A stretch of DNA of 64,000 nucleotides, taken from NCBI GenBank assembly GCA_002335605.1, contig BEDY01000005.1:372001-436000 (forward strand). Reading direction: 5' to 3'. The position numbers and the translations under genes were made by a program. A model generated the notes under the pieces. The model was not told the origin of the DNA. It did not search any database and was given only the letters and a program-made list of their open reading frames with translations. Source of the stretch: Prillingera fragicola. Taxonomy: Eukaryota; Basidiomycota; Tremellomycetes; Trichosporonales; Trichosporonaceae. Shown here one piece after another: positions 12,607-25,400 of the stretch (positions are counted from its first letter, which is position 1; every line of letters begins with the position of its first letter).

Positions 12607-15600
12607 ATGTCTGAATCCACACACACACCTGCCTCAGCCTCGCGCCAGACCATACCTATGGATGTTGACGTTGATGACCGGCCGCCCGTGGAGGGTGATT
12701 CTGGCGATGAGGAATCTAGGGGCTCAGAATCGAGCGGCCTTGACGACGACGGAAGCGGGGATGACTACCGCGAAGAGGATGAGGAAGGTGTAGCCTCGGT
12801 GGCCGTCGAGCCAACACCCCAGGATCCATACGATCTCCTTTTTCAGTAAGTACTTCATTTGGATGCCGAGCTAACTTGCCCAGGCGTATCGCTGGGTACA
12901 TGTCCAATGCCCCGCCCGGAGGAGGAAGTGCCGGCCGTGTTGGAGGGGCGTCGTTTCAGCAAGATCTGGCTGTTCTGGACGATGAAGAGTTGCCCCAGAT
13001 GTCAAAACGTCCAGCTCGGCGTCGTGTACGTGAAGGGTCAGAAATGTCGCTGACAAGGAGCTCCACCGTGCCCACCGCCCGACCTACGAGGTGCAACAGA
13101 TTCTCGGACGAGCCAACATGGCGTACATCACCCAAAACCAAACTGAGGCTGTGAATCTGTTTCTAGAGGTTATCCGACACGACCCCAACGTTCAGTCAGC
13201 GTGGAAAACTCTTGCCACAATCTACGATGAGATGGGCGACAAGGAAATGAGCCGTCAGATGCGATTCTGCTCCGCTCACATTGACGAGGACGTCGATTCG
13301 TGGTGCGAGCTGGCCCTTGAGTTTCGGTACGTAGTTGGAACAGTCACACGCTGACCATTAGTGTCGATGACAACCCTACTCAAGCGTTATACTGTCTACG
13401 CAAGGCTCTCAAGATGGACGGATCGCGTCTCGATGTCATCTGGCAGCTCGTGGACATCTATCGAATGACAGGGCAGAGGAACAAGGCCGTTGAAGCGTTC
13501 CGCAAGATTCATCGCGCCGACCCGTCGTATCTGCGAGACTTTAACATGGTCATGGAGATTCACCCGCTCATCGCAGAAACGAAGCAATATGCCTTTGGTG
13601 CGACTGTTTATGGAGATGCGTTCACGTTCCACTTCGCCACGTTTGATTCGCCCGAAGACCCAGGCTCAGGAGAGGAGAAGAATACGATGACAATTGAGCA
13701 CATTGTCATCTATGTGGACTATCTTCTCAAGTCCGGCGACCCCGAAACTGCCATTGGCGTTATTCACCGGGGACAGCGATGGCTTCAAGGACGCAAGGAT
13801 GAGAAGGGATGGGACGCAATGGACGACGACAGTGAATATCATCCTCGAGAGGAAGGCGGAGAAGGTGACGACGGGGGCAATGGAGGGTGTGACTTGGACA
13901 ACCAACTTCGCTACCGTCTCGCCATCGCTCGATTGCGCCTAGGTCAAGATGATGAAGCAATGGTGAGTTCTGCTAATTGTCTGAATTCTAACCCCAGATT
14001 CACGTCAACTTTATTTTGCAACTCGATGCCATGATCCACGGAGAAATGTTCAAGGAGATGGGCGAGGCCTTGATGAAGCGCCAACTGTGGGACACGGCAC
14101 TCGAATGCTGGGCTCTGCTGCACGATAGGAATGTGAGTGATTGTCGTTGACACAGCTGACAACGAGATCGAAGACGAGCCCGCGGTCATCTTTAAACTCG
14201 GTGTCTGCCAACATCACCTGAAGCGTAACGCCGAGGCCCTGGAAAGTCTCAAATGGGGTACGTAACTCTGACTAGTGGGAGGGCGCAACTCTGACCTTGA
14301 CAGTGGTCGACATGGACCGCGACAACACTGAAGCTCGCCTTGTCCTTGCCTCCGTGCTTGAAGACATGGGAAAGAAGACGGAAGCGCTCGAGATCGTATC
14401 CGAAGGTGAGAGTTCCTTCAGCGCACGGACTGACATCAGTGATTCGCTCAGGAGAAGGACGAGGTGTTGGACCCGGTCAGAGCAAGGGCGAACGTGCCTC
14501 CGTTCAGCGTCTGAACAAGCGTGTTTTGGAGGCCCAAGCTGCCTCGACAATGAACTCGCTTTGGGATGACGTTCAGATCGCGGAGGAGGGAATCAACGAC
14601 GGCGAACCATGGGCCCTGGACAAGTTCATCCACGCGGCTGGCACGATGATCGAGACGTTCCGCCTTGCCAAGAGCAATTTCACGAAGAATAGGGTTTGTT
14701 ACTTGTTGCGATTCTGTGTCTAATCATCACAGGGCATCACACGTGTGGCAAAGAAGCGCAAGTATGGCTCTAAGAATGACCTGGCTTCTCAAGCAATCGC
14801 CATGCAAGACCGGCTCGAGCGCACCCTTGGATTTGAGGACGAGACTCCTATAGATCCCACCACCAAGGATTATGAGGTTATTCGCCAAACTTCCTTCTAC
14901 GGAATCGAAGTGGAAGGCTGGCTTTCACTGACAATCAAGGTGCGTAGCGTGTGGTGAGAAGGGCTCACGAGTAGTACTGTTGTGTCTTAATGGTCAAGAG
15001 CGAGGAAGACGTGGCTATGGATATCCTGGAGCACGTCGTGTGGTCTGGGCTGTTCAACAGTCGTCGCTGTGAGATTGCTTTGCGTTTGACAATCATCGGT
15101 GAGAGTCCAGCATTGGGAGTATTCTGATCCCATAGCATGCGCGATGCGCCTGAAGTTGTACGACCGAATTACGGACAACTGCAAACGCCTCTCGCAAATG
15201 CACCAGTTCCGACCGGAACCACTTCTGCTCATGCTCGCGACCTTGGGTGGCGGTCACAAGCAGCAGGCTGCTTGGCACAACCTGGCGTTCCAAAAGTTCC
15301 TGCATCGCGAAGTGCGCATCTACGATGAGGCCGTGACCGGCGTCAAGTTGCGCTTCAACGTTAGGCATCAACGCTGGGCTCAGATCTTGAATCCTGGGCA
15401 GTCTCGTCGACTGGGAGATCTTGTGGACGACATTACTGAGCCAGGATCGTCGCCCACGAAACGAAGTGTTGAACTCGATGGGGCAGGGGATGGCGAGGAC
15501 GAAGACATGGAAGAGAATGAATCGACAGAAGCATCTGGCCTTGTCGAAGAGCACGACTGCCCCAAGCCTACCAAGCACTCGCCAGTGTTCAACACGTTGT

Positions 15601-16199
15601 ACGGCCAGAACATGCTTACCACCAAGAGCTATCAAAGCGCACTGTGTACGTGTGGCGCCCCGTTCGTAACTGACAAGGAGTCTATTTCCTGCGCGCTTAC
15701 GAGACCAACGAGTACGACCCGTTCCTGTGCTTCCTCATTGCCCAGGCATTTTTTGGTCGCTCTCTGAATCGCCAGTCTGACAACCGCAACTTTCAAGTCG
15801 CACAGGTGCGTATCCCAAAAGGCGTGTACTGACATGGGCAGGGCCTGGCTTTCTTGGCTCGCTACCGCCAGCTTAGCCCCCAGAATCCTCAAGCCCAAGA
15901 GGAGGTCGAGTACAACTACGGGCGGTCTTTCCACAGTCTGGGTACGTTCTCGCTGAAGGCACTCGAAATTGACACTCACCGTTTCAGGTATCACTCACTT
16001 GGCAGCCACGCACTATGAGCGCGTGTTGACGTCTGTGCGAACACGCATGGCGGAGGCCGAGGAGGACGAAAGGCGGCACATCCGCGAGACGTCGTTGGCC
16101 TGGGAAGCTGCCCACAACCTGGTGCTGATTTATACGGCGTCGGAATCTCTGGACCTTGTACATTCACTCTCTAACGAGTGGCTCGCTCTTGTGGACTAG
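12607..16199 (+). CDS. TFC4: Transcription factor IIIC tau131 subunit (TPR protein)
   Basis: Fourteen exons (12607-12845, 12884-13025, 13058-13326, 13362-13962, 13998-14132, 14167-14257, 14304-14405, 14440-14693, 14733-14939, 14975-15098, 15136-15645, 15681-15805, 15842-15941, 15988-16199) give 1,036 residues, about the size of yeast Tfc4. An acidic N-terminus is followed by TPR repeats: AYITQNQTEAVNLFLEVIRHDPN, then AWKTLATIYDEMGDKEMS, then PTQALYCLRKALKMDGSRLD. More TPRs lie in the C-terminal half (HLAATHYERVL). Tau131 binds the A-box arm of TFIIIC and recruits TFIIIB to tRNA and 5S genes. Most of the 13 introns are 32-39 bases. The one at 13026-13057 is 32 bases (35 if the next AG is used), and frame alone cannot separate these. 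The acceptor at 15680 is a GAG, chosen because the alternative creates a stop. Confidence 0.9.
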
Positions 16200-16365
16200 A
16201 TAGCATTGGTGTTGTATACATCGGGATGTAACATGTAAGAAAACACCGATGATTGATGCCGAGCGGAGCCTAATCGTCAATGATACGTTTCAGGCACGGC
16301 GAGGCTTGTCACTGTCTAGCCACCTCCATCCAGACCTTAGAAACGTTCACTCCACAACCACTACC

Positions 16366-17476
16366 ATGATTTTGCCAGCCATGTCTACGATAAGCAACAA
16401 GGCGCAAGCCTGGGGAAATAAGACTGTAAATTCATATCGAAAGCTCAGCAAGAGGAGCAAGGTGAGCTAATCCTCGTTGGCTAAACAAGCGGTGGCGCGA
16501 GCTCACGACCGCAGATGACGCTGTGGATGATTGTCGCTGGACATTTTATCGCACTCGCGCTGGTAATCATCATCACCCCAACGCGCATCGGTCATTTCTT
16601 TAACAGGCTCTCCCTAAAGCTCCGCGATATGGGCTGGAAGGGAATGCTGATCCTTGTATGCGCCGTTCGTGAGTGGACATGCGTCATCGCACGCCGATGC
16701 TGGCCACTGACATGACCAGTGATTTCCTCGCATCCGCCGCTCTTTGGATTCTCAGTGAGTTGATTCTGACGTTGCAGAGATGGCGTTGCTGATGGCAGGG
16801 CTCCATGACCATGATTGGCTTCTGTTGGGGATTGGGACTGGGTGCGTTGATTGCATTCAGTGCGGCACTATCAGGAGCTGGCATTGCGTACTGGTCTGTC
16901 CGAGTGAGTTCAATGAATGATTGATGCAGAGTGCCTCGACTGACACGTTAGTACTTCTTCCTTGACTGGATGCGCCACAAGGCCCGCGAGAACAAGCAGT
17001 TCGATGCGTTCGGTCGTGTCATGCGGGAGCAAGGATGGCCGCTCGTCGCCATGATCCGATGGTGTCCACTCCCATGGGCCATTGGCAACGGGCTCTTTGC
17101 TGCCATCGAGGGCGTTCAATTTTGGCAGTTCATGCTGGCCAACGCGCTGTACTGTCCCAAACTGTTCATCTACGTTCTTATCGGTTCACGTCTCAGTTCA
17201 ATGGCCGACGACGGGGAAGAGAGGAAGTCGGATCCTCTGAAGTTCTGGCTCAACCTCGGTACCATTGGCCTGTCACTGGTTTTCTCCATCGCCAGTGGTA
17301 TGCTAATCTACCGTCTTACCCTTGCGCAGATGCGCAAGCTAGACCGGAACGGCGATGGCGAGCTTGCCGCAGAGGCCCTCGAGGCCGCCGAGCACCGAGC
17401 CCTCCTCGGCGACTTTAGCGACTCGGAGGTCGAGGAAGAGCTCGTCCCCCGGCACTCGAACCAATATCGTGTATAG
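16366..17476 (+). CDS. TVP38: TVP38-like Golgi/endosomal membrane protein (VTT/DedA domain)
   Basis: Exons 16366-16461, 16515-16668, 16720-16754, 16799-16903 and 16952-17476 give 304 residues. It has several membrane helices: one in exon 2 (WMIVAGHFIALALVIII), one around the 35-base exon 3, FCWGLGLGALIAFSAALSGAG in exon 4, and two more downstream. The VTT/DedA core carries MIRWCPLPWAIGNGLFAAIEGV followed by FWQFMLANALYCPKLFIYVLIGSRL, the typical Tvp38 pattern. The tail is charged, with an EF-hand-like DRNGDGE stretch and an acidic cluster. Tvp38 is a Tlg2-vesicle protein in yeast, and VTT proteins act as lipid scramblases in other eukaryotes. The ATG at 16381 (MSTISNKA) is in frame and could be the true start. 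Confidence 0.9.
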
Positions 17477-17642
17477 ATCAGCCCCGTGGAACAGCTGCAC
17501 AGAACACCATCTCATATCCTATGCTTGTATCATATGCATAGCCCTGTATTTTGCCCGTCAGTCCGTGTCTTCAGTTTTCCCTATGTCCGCAACCGGTGTC
17601 TGTCCTTCTGAAAGAATCATCATACAACATGCATCTTACGCT

Positions 17643-18835
17643 CTAAGCATACCAGTCCAGGAAGAGCAGGGCAAGTGATGCTCCGACGAGAAACACAATC
17701 AAGAACAGACGCGCCTCTCCGCCGCGCTCTTTTGCCTTCTTGAGCTGCTGGTTTGCCTTGCCCATCTCGGCCACGCTACCGACAGCCTCGTCGTACAGCC
17801 GATCTGTAATCTCGGTCTGCTGCACGAGATGGCGCACAAGCTCGGTCTGCATGGCACTAATCTCCAATAGACTCTTCTCGGCAGCGAGAACGGAACTGAG
17901 CTTGCTCTCCATGTGCTCGAGCAGGGCCGAGTTCTCAGACTCAAACTGTTGAAGCTGCTCAGGAGAGAGCTGCTCCTCAATTGGTGGCTCGTCGGTTGGC
18001 ACGATTGTCAGAGCAGCAGGGTTGACGGGCATTATTTGTGATGGGCGCGGGACTGCCCTGCTCTCGCTCATGATCTGCAACTGTGCCGCCTCACGGGCCG
18101 CACCGCCGCCCAGCGTTCGACTACGCTCCTGTCGACGCTTGGCGCGTTCCTCCTGCAGGTCGGTCTGCATCGATGACAGCTTGGCGAGCTTGCTTGTCAA
18201 GGTCCAAATGACACTTTGTCGATGCGCAGCCAGCAACGGCTCGGAAGGATCCTCGGCTACGGGCGCGAGAGAATTCAAGAAGTTGGTGAAAGCGGACTTC
18301 GGGGCGATCACCTTTGCTTGCCGTGCTGTACAGGTCAGTATCTAGCCTTCCGTGTCCATGCCATTGGTACTGACACTGTTCTGCCTGCTCAAGCGTTGTG
18401 ACGCGCTCACGGCAGCGACGGAGCACCATCTTGGCGCGCACCTCGATCTCATCCCTCTCCCGCTCTGACAAGTACTTTGATCCCTCAAGCCGCTTCAGCT
18501 GGTCGTCGTCGCCCCCTTTGGAGCCAGTGCGTGGCCGTCGCGACATTGGTGGAGGTTGTTCAGACGACAAATAGGCTTTCCGGACCGTCTTGAGCATACG
18601 TCCAAGATCAGACAGGTGGCCGTACTGCCAGAAGCGTCAGTGTCCCAAGCTTCCAGTACTTGTCCGGCCCACTTACAATCTGATACGCCTCCTTGAGGAA
18701 ACCATCGTCCTCTGGATCCGGTCGTCGATGCTGGGCGCGGCTGTGTGGCCTGGATGAGGTCGCTGATGACGAGGGCAGTGCGGACCCCTTGGAGATGAGC
18801 GCCCGGAAGTCGTCCGTTTGGTCTATAAAGACCAT
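17643..18835 (-). CDS. UFE1: ER syntaxin 18/Ufe1-type SNARE
   Basis: Exons 18835-18677, 18624-18375 and 18325-17643 give 363 residues. The N-terminus (MVFIDQTDDFRALI) matches the syntaxin-18 start. The C-terminal third carries the Qa-SNARE coiled coil (about residues 255-335), followed by one membrane anchor ending in SLALLFLDWYA, a hallmark of syntaxin 18. Ufe1 is the ER receptor for Golgi-to-ER retrograde vesicles together with Sec20, Use1 and Sec22. The second donor (GTCAGT at 18374) was chosen because it is the only nearby GT that keeps the frame into exon 3. The gene is convergent with TVP38, another Golgi-traffic gene, with 166 bases between stops. Confidence 0.88.
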
Positions 18836-19443
18836 GGTGACAGAAAAAGTGCGCGGTAGAAACACGCTGGCCGTCAAGGGGATGAGGAGAGATGAAAGCC
18901 TACACACCTCGTACGCGCTGCCAAGTGGATTTCCACCCAGTCCGTCATCAGCGGCGTCACAGTGGCCGGTCGCTAGGTCTCCCACGGGTGTCTTCGTCGT
19001 CTGAATGCTGGCGTCTGTGAGTGTGAGGCCAGTCGCGGGCCAGTAAGTTGCAACCCTGATGATGGCAAGGCGTAGGCGCGGGCACAAGTCAGGGGCCTTC
19101 CCCTCGCCTAAACTGGCTGACTGGATGGTACGCGCAGCCAGCATGCCGGGTTGCCCGGCGCAGGGTACTCGCGCTCCAGCAACCTTGAGCATGTCGAGCT
19201 TCCAGCGCGTGCCCTGTGCCACGGGTCAGGCCCCGCTGTCTCATCTCCTGATGGTCGCTGCTCATTGTCCACCCATCGACCGCCGACACCCCGTCGTTCA
19301 CCTTTACCTTCTCTCACGCATCCTTACAGCGTCTACTACATTGTCAACTCCATCCTACTCCTCATCGTCATCTCTTCAACCTCTCTCATGAGGCTCTAGT
19401 CACGAGAGGTCCTCCGCCCCAGCATCCTGCAATCTCGTCCAGG
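18836..19443. promoter_or_regulatory. Bidirectional promoter region of UFE1 and the IRA gene
   Basis: These 608 bases lie between divergent starts. The side next to the IRA gene is C/T-rich. The UFE1 frame stays open upstream to 19222 and a plus frame runs 19059-19391, but neither shows family similarity or plausible splicing. Confidence 0.5.
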
Positions 19444-22400
19444 ATGCCGCTCCGCCGGACCTCGGGTCAGCACACCTTCAGCTCGCCTGCCAATTCCCGA
19501 ATCCGCTCGTTTGACATCCAGCACACAGACAACCCTTCGCTGCACGATGGCTCTACGAGCTACCAGAACTCTCGCCCAGCAGAAACGCTGGGCGAGCAGA
19601 AAGTCGTCACGGCTATAGTAGCCCGGCTCGTCAACAAGGTAAGTTTGAAAGCGACCCGTGCGCTTCGAAGCGAGCGGGACGATCGGGCGACGCGTCAACG
19701 TTCCCGCTAACGTGAATACCAGCTTCCATGCAACTCTGGCAACAAGCTGGCCATGATGGAGATAGATGAAGGCGTCAAGCAGACTGTTGAAAGCTTGCGA
19801 AGCATCTCTCGCATCCGTCTCTCTCTGGTTGTGCAAGCATTGGCAACTGCCCTTGAAACGCTTTCAAAGGTAAGCCCCGCCGAGACGGGGCCCGTGCGTT
19901 AACGTCGAACAGTACTCTAACAATGCCCCGCTCATCGAAGCCCCCCTCGATACCATCCACTCGCAGCTGTATCTGCTTCATGTGCTCATGCTTTGCCTGT
20001 CCGAATCATGGCGAGTCAGTTCAGCGAGTGTGGCTCCGTTGGCCTCCGACTTTCCTCAGTGCTGGCCTGACCCAGCACCTCTCGACGACCACCTCGCACG
20101 CCATCTGCTTGGTGTGCTGGTGATCTACATTCGTATGGTGTCGCAGGAGGTACCGGGTGTTGGCAGCGGTCATGCAACACCAATTCCAAGCAGGGATGCC
20201 AAGTCGGCCAGCTCAACAAACGTCGCTACCTGGGGACGGCCAACCAGGTCAAGCACAAGCTCGGTCTCCCTGGGCGCAAAGTTTATTCAACGCCACTCCT
20301 ACTCTTCATTGTCCTCGCCGGTGACCTCCACTGCAGAGCTCTCAAAGCTTCAGGCGCCAACCGCGTCATCAACAGGGACAGCCATCAATCAGATGGCAAA
20401 GCACACCGCGCGCATTGTCTTCTTCCTCTCCGCCTCCAACTGGCCACTCGTCTTGTCACGCGTCAAGGCTCGTGTTGCGCACTTGTCAACAACTTTGGAA
20501 GAGAACCCAGAACTGTATGAGTTGCGTCTGCTCGAGTGGGCCAACGTCGATGCCTCACGCCTATCGCAAGCGCTCTCCGAAGTTGCAGGCCCGTTTCTGC
20601 ATGTCAAGCGACCCGCGCAAACTGCGCTTGCCGGGGCGCTGCGCAATGCGATCTGGAACTGGATAGACGTGTATCCCGCCGAGTACCACGGCCTCATTGA
20701 AGGGACGCGCAAGCTTGACGGTAACCCCGACTTGCTGTTTGACAACCTAATGTCCATGTCCGACTCGACCAACAAGCGCGCCAAGGTCTTCTACCCACTT
20801 ATGGCAATGCTCCTGGTGCTCTCGCCGGATACCATGAAGCGCATTGCTTTGAACGAGTCAGGGCGCGGAAGCTCCGGCTTTTCGAAAAAGCTGAGCTTCA
20901 TGGAGAGTTTACGCAAGGGACTGAACCAGAGCAAGTCTTTCGAGGCGTGCTGTGTCTGCTACGTGGACCTTGTGCGAGCTGCCATGTGTTGCAGCCGCAC
21001 CCTCGACTCCTCGGGTATCCGCAGTCTGGTTCTTGATTTCCAGAATGATCTGAAGGTGAGTCTATGGGGTGATGAGTTGGCTCTAACTGTCCAGGCCGCT
21101 CTCTTCTACTCTCCCTTGACCTCGGAGATCACGGACCCGAGCGTTCTAGTGAACGGATTGGTCGCCCTTTACCGTTCCAACCCTTCTGCGACCTCCTCCA
21201 TCTTATTCCCCAAGCTCTGGAATGACCCCAACGACAGTAACAAGATTGTTGGCGTTCGCGCGTGCACAGCTATTGTCACAGAGGGCCAGCGCCTGCCGTG
21301 GCACCCACCCGCCAGGGGATTGCGGGCTGAAGTGGCCCCTGCTGTTCGTTCGATTCTCAAGCAACAGAGCGGCAGCGTCATTAGCGGCCAATCCAGCCGA
21401 AGGGGCCGCAGCAGCATCGATCTTCCCAGCTCTGCGAATGACCTTACCTGGGAGATTCTCAATCTGATGGCACGAGACCCAGACTTTGCCTTTGAGTCGA
21501 TTGGCGGCGAGCACAACGACACTTTGGCGCACCTATTTGTCGTCATCTCGTCGCTAACTGCGGCGACATGCCCAATGACTATTCGCGCACAAGCGGCAAA
21601 GACCAACCTTATTCTGCTGGACAGCGTGGTTGACTCTGCCTTGCACGACGCATCGCGAGCAGCTTTGACTGCCAACTCTGCGCCTTCGATTTGGCAGATT
21701 CTCATTGACTCTAGTCGTCAACTGCTTATCGACTTTCAGCTCGGTGACGTGGATGACATGGCGTTGATGGCAGGTGCCTTCCGCGAGACAGTACATGCTG
21801 TTTTGCGAGCGACTCAGAAACTTCCCGAGATCATGACCAAGGCACCGAATGCTCGTCCTGCCGTTTTGATAGCCAAGGTGGCCACTGTCACCAGCTTGAC
21901 TGGTCCCGATGTCGAGCAGACAAACCTTGCCTCTCCTGCACTGTTGGCCCTCAGCAAGCTCATGCTCCTCGTCCGTCAGGCCATCAGCTCCAACGACACC
22001 GAAATGGACGAGATCACGGGACACAGCAACATGCTGTACGAGCTGGGAACTCTCCCCCCGGCCACTGGCCGTCAGCAGCAGCAGCGCGGGATCCGCCGTG
22101 TGATGAAGGCCCATGTTCGGCCATCAACTCTGCTCAGCACCGTATGGTTGGGCATCGCGTCTCGAGTTGACACGTTGACCAAGAAGATTGAGGCTGCCGA
22201 CGCAGATGATGCTTCAGGTGACCGTGACTTCAGGAGGCGCAACCTCACTGCGGACATTGATGGCCTCACCGAGGATGAATCCAAGGAGTGGCAGAACCTC
22301 ATCTCCTTCCTTTGCGCGACCAGTAGCGTTTGCCTGAACGAGATGTCGTTACCGCAGACTATTGTTGAGGTTGTCGGCAAAGGCGTCCTGCCTCGCCAGT

Positions 22401-25400
22401 ATGAGGAATTGACCGACTCGCATAGCGCCGTCGAAAAGTTCCTTCGCAAGTGTGTGGACTTCCTCATCAGCAGTTCAATCCACGTTCGCGAGTCCATCAA
22501 GGATGCTTTGGGTAACGAACTGCCCCTGAGCCTTTGCCGCCTCTTGGTCGTACAGATGACCAAGCTTTTGGCCCACTCCGTCAGCCCCGCTGGAGTGTCG
22601 CCCTCTGAGGCATTCACAACCTTTGTGGAGCAGGCCATTGCTGTTCTCCGCCTCTGGGTCGACCGCGTCACCCCAACAAAGAACGAGAATGTCCAGGTCG
22701 ACATGGGTGAGCTACTCTACCTCATCGCCCAGTACACGCACCGCCTTGGACGCGAGGACGTCTACGCGCGGATCAAGATCAAGTTCTGCCAGCTCATCGA
22801 GATTGTCTTGAATCGCCCCGAGTTTGTCGTTCTTGGTAACGCAAGCAAGCTCCGCAATGCATTGCTCGAGTGGATGACCGAGTGGTCCATCGAGTCATTC
22901 CGAGTAGGTCTTCCGGGCGACTTTGACTGTAATGTTTCTAACTGTGTCCAGGACGAGTTCCATTCAGCCTACGACAAGGTTCAGAGGGACTTGGACTTGG
23001 CGTGCCTTCGCGCAATGATTCCAGTTACCGACGGTCTGGTTATCAAGTCTACAAGCGACGAGTCCGAGGACACCCAGAATGTTGTCAAGTCGAGGTTGTT
23101 CTACCGCTACTACACAATGCTCGTCAAGGTCCTGGAACGCCACAGCACGCTCGAGTCCGAGTCATCCCAAGTTGCGGCGTCTGTCTCTGGAATGAGCACC
23201 CGCCCCGGTGGCAGCGACAACTATCCCACATTGGCTATTCTTGTTCTTTCCAACCTGCTGTCGGCCAACATTGACGTGGGTCTTAAACACTGCCTCCCGC
23301 TCGGCTATCACGAGGACTCGACGATTCGCACCGCTTTCATACAGCTCCTCACCAACATTCTCCAGCAGGGCACCCGCTTTGGTGGTTTGGCCATCAAAAG
23401 CGGCGCTTCTGTTCCTAAGGCATACTTTGACGCCCTTACAGCTCCCAACCTCGGTCTCGCGGTTGCCATCTGTGAGGCGTGCCCGCCAAGCGAAGTGGAC
23501 GAGATTTCGTCTCTCATGTTCCGTGCCTTTGAAGCCAAGGGCAACCTCCTTGGTCTCATGAAAGTTCTCATTGAGCGCGAAGTCTCCATCACGCAGCACG
23601 AGTCCGAGCTCTTCCGCGCCAACTCGATTACTACTCGCATGGTGAACACCTTTGGCAAGACATACGGTTACAACTATCTCCGCGCCACTCTTGAGCCTTT
23701 CATCAAGTCACTGGGAGAGAAGCCACCAGAGTGCTCTTTTGAGCTGGACCCCAGCAAGGCTGCACCGGGTGAAGACATTGAGCGCAATGCCGAGCATCTG
23801 CGTTTGATGTGCCAGGCGCTGCTCGACGTTATCTATTCGTCGACGTCCCGCGCGCCTGCTCTCTTCCGGGCTCTCTGCCACCACATCGGTGAGACGGTCG
23901 AGCAAAAGTTCCCCGACTCGCGCCATTCTGCTGTCGGTTCGTTTGTGTTCCTGCGTTTCTTCTGTCCTGCTATTGTCGCCCCAGAGTCTGTGGAGCTGGA
24001 CGTCAACCCCGACACTCGCGACAGCCGTCGTGCGCTGCTCTTGATCACCAAGGTCATTCAGAACCTCGCCAACAATGTGCTCTTTGGCAACAAGGAGGCG
24101 CACATGAAGGTCCTGAACAACTTCTTGTCTGACAACATCCGCCGCGTCACCCAGTTCTTGTCCGACATTGCTGCGCGTCCCAAGAGTGCTGAGGTCGGGG
24201 CTGCCACAAAGGCTTTCCAAGAGGAGACGGAGCGAACACTCGACTTGGACGGCGACAACGCAGTCTTACACCGGTTCGCTTACAAACACCTTGCCCGCCT
24301 CGAAGGCCAGCTGGACAAACTGCCGCCTTCTTACCGCCCACGACCCTCGCAGTCGTCGCGGGCAAGCCGCTTGGACATGGATGGCGCCGCCACGCTCATC
24401 AACCTTCGCCGCGCCATGGAGTCCACCGGCCCTCCCACGGAGCCTATGCGCTTGAGCCCTAGTGCCCGCTCGCAAGTGTACGATGACTTTATGCGCCACA
24501 ACGCTGGTCGCAGTGTCGAGAGCGTCATGGCCGCGTTCTACGAAGGCCCCGCAAACCACCACGGCCGTCGCATGTTCTACTTCAGTGCAAAGCATGTGGC
24601 GTACGTCGACTACGATTTGCTGGCTTACCACATCTTCTCCGTCTTGGACAAGGTCGCCGAGCTCTTTGACATTATCATCGACCTCACCGACTTTTCTCCA
24701 GCTTGCGAGCTTCCTGCCACATGGTTGCGGCGCACCATCCAGATGTGCCCTCCCGGCATCTTCCCTCTTGTTCACACGATGGCTGTTCTCAACCCCAACT
24801 CGTACGCTCGCAGGCGACTGCGCAGGATCGTCGCCGATCTGTCTGCGGTCAGCCCTCCTGTCGGCAAGCAAATCTTTGGCGCCAGCAGCCCTGGAGAGAT
24901 CGCCGAAGTCATCCCGTACGTCGAGTTGCTGCTTCCACCAGCCACGGCGGCGCTCTCGGACGAGGCCGAGCATGTCTTTACGCACCTTCTTTGCCTTCGC
25001 GACCACGACAACCAGGTGCCGGTCGTTATCAAGCTGGGAGGCGACTGCATCCAGGTCGCTTCATGGCGTAAACAGGAGCTCACCCCGGGTCTTCGTGCCT
25101 ATGTTGTGGACTTGATTCGCCTCAAGGACATTGACGACGTCGTAATCTTCAACGCCGGTCCTGGCGAGCACCTCGTGATCAAGTATTCTCAGAACCAGTC
25201 GATCACGTTCATCTCGCGATCTCGGAATGAGATGACGCACATCCTTCGCGTCGCGCGTGGAAGGCTGAGGGAGACACCCTCCCAGGACCGTGCCTTGACT
25301 CCCAGTGATGTGCCAGGCACCTTGCTGAATGTCGCGTTCCTCAACTTGTCCTCTAGCGACGAGACGTTGCGGATGGGTGCATACTCCTTGATCAACGAGC

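Noticed and set aside
12389..12793. 134-codon frame before TFIIIC
   Set aside because: It is out of frame with the TFIIIC first exon it overlaps and has no recognisable content.
18608..19222. Longer N-terminus for UFE1
   Set aside because: The open extension is unlike any syntaxin, and the conserved syntaxin-18 start is at 18835.
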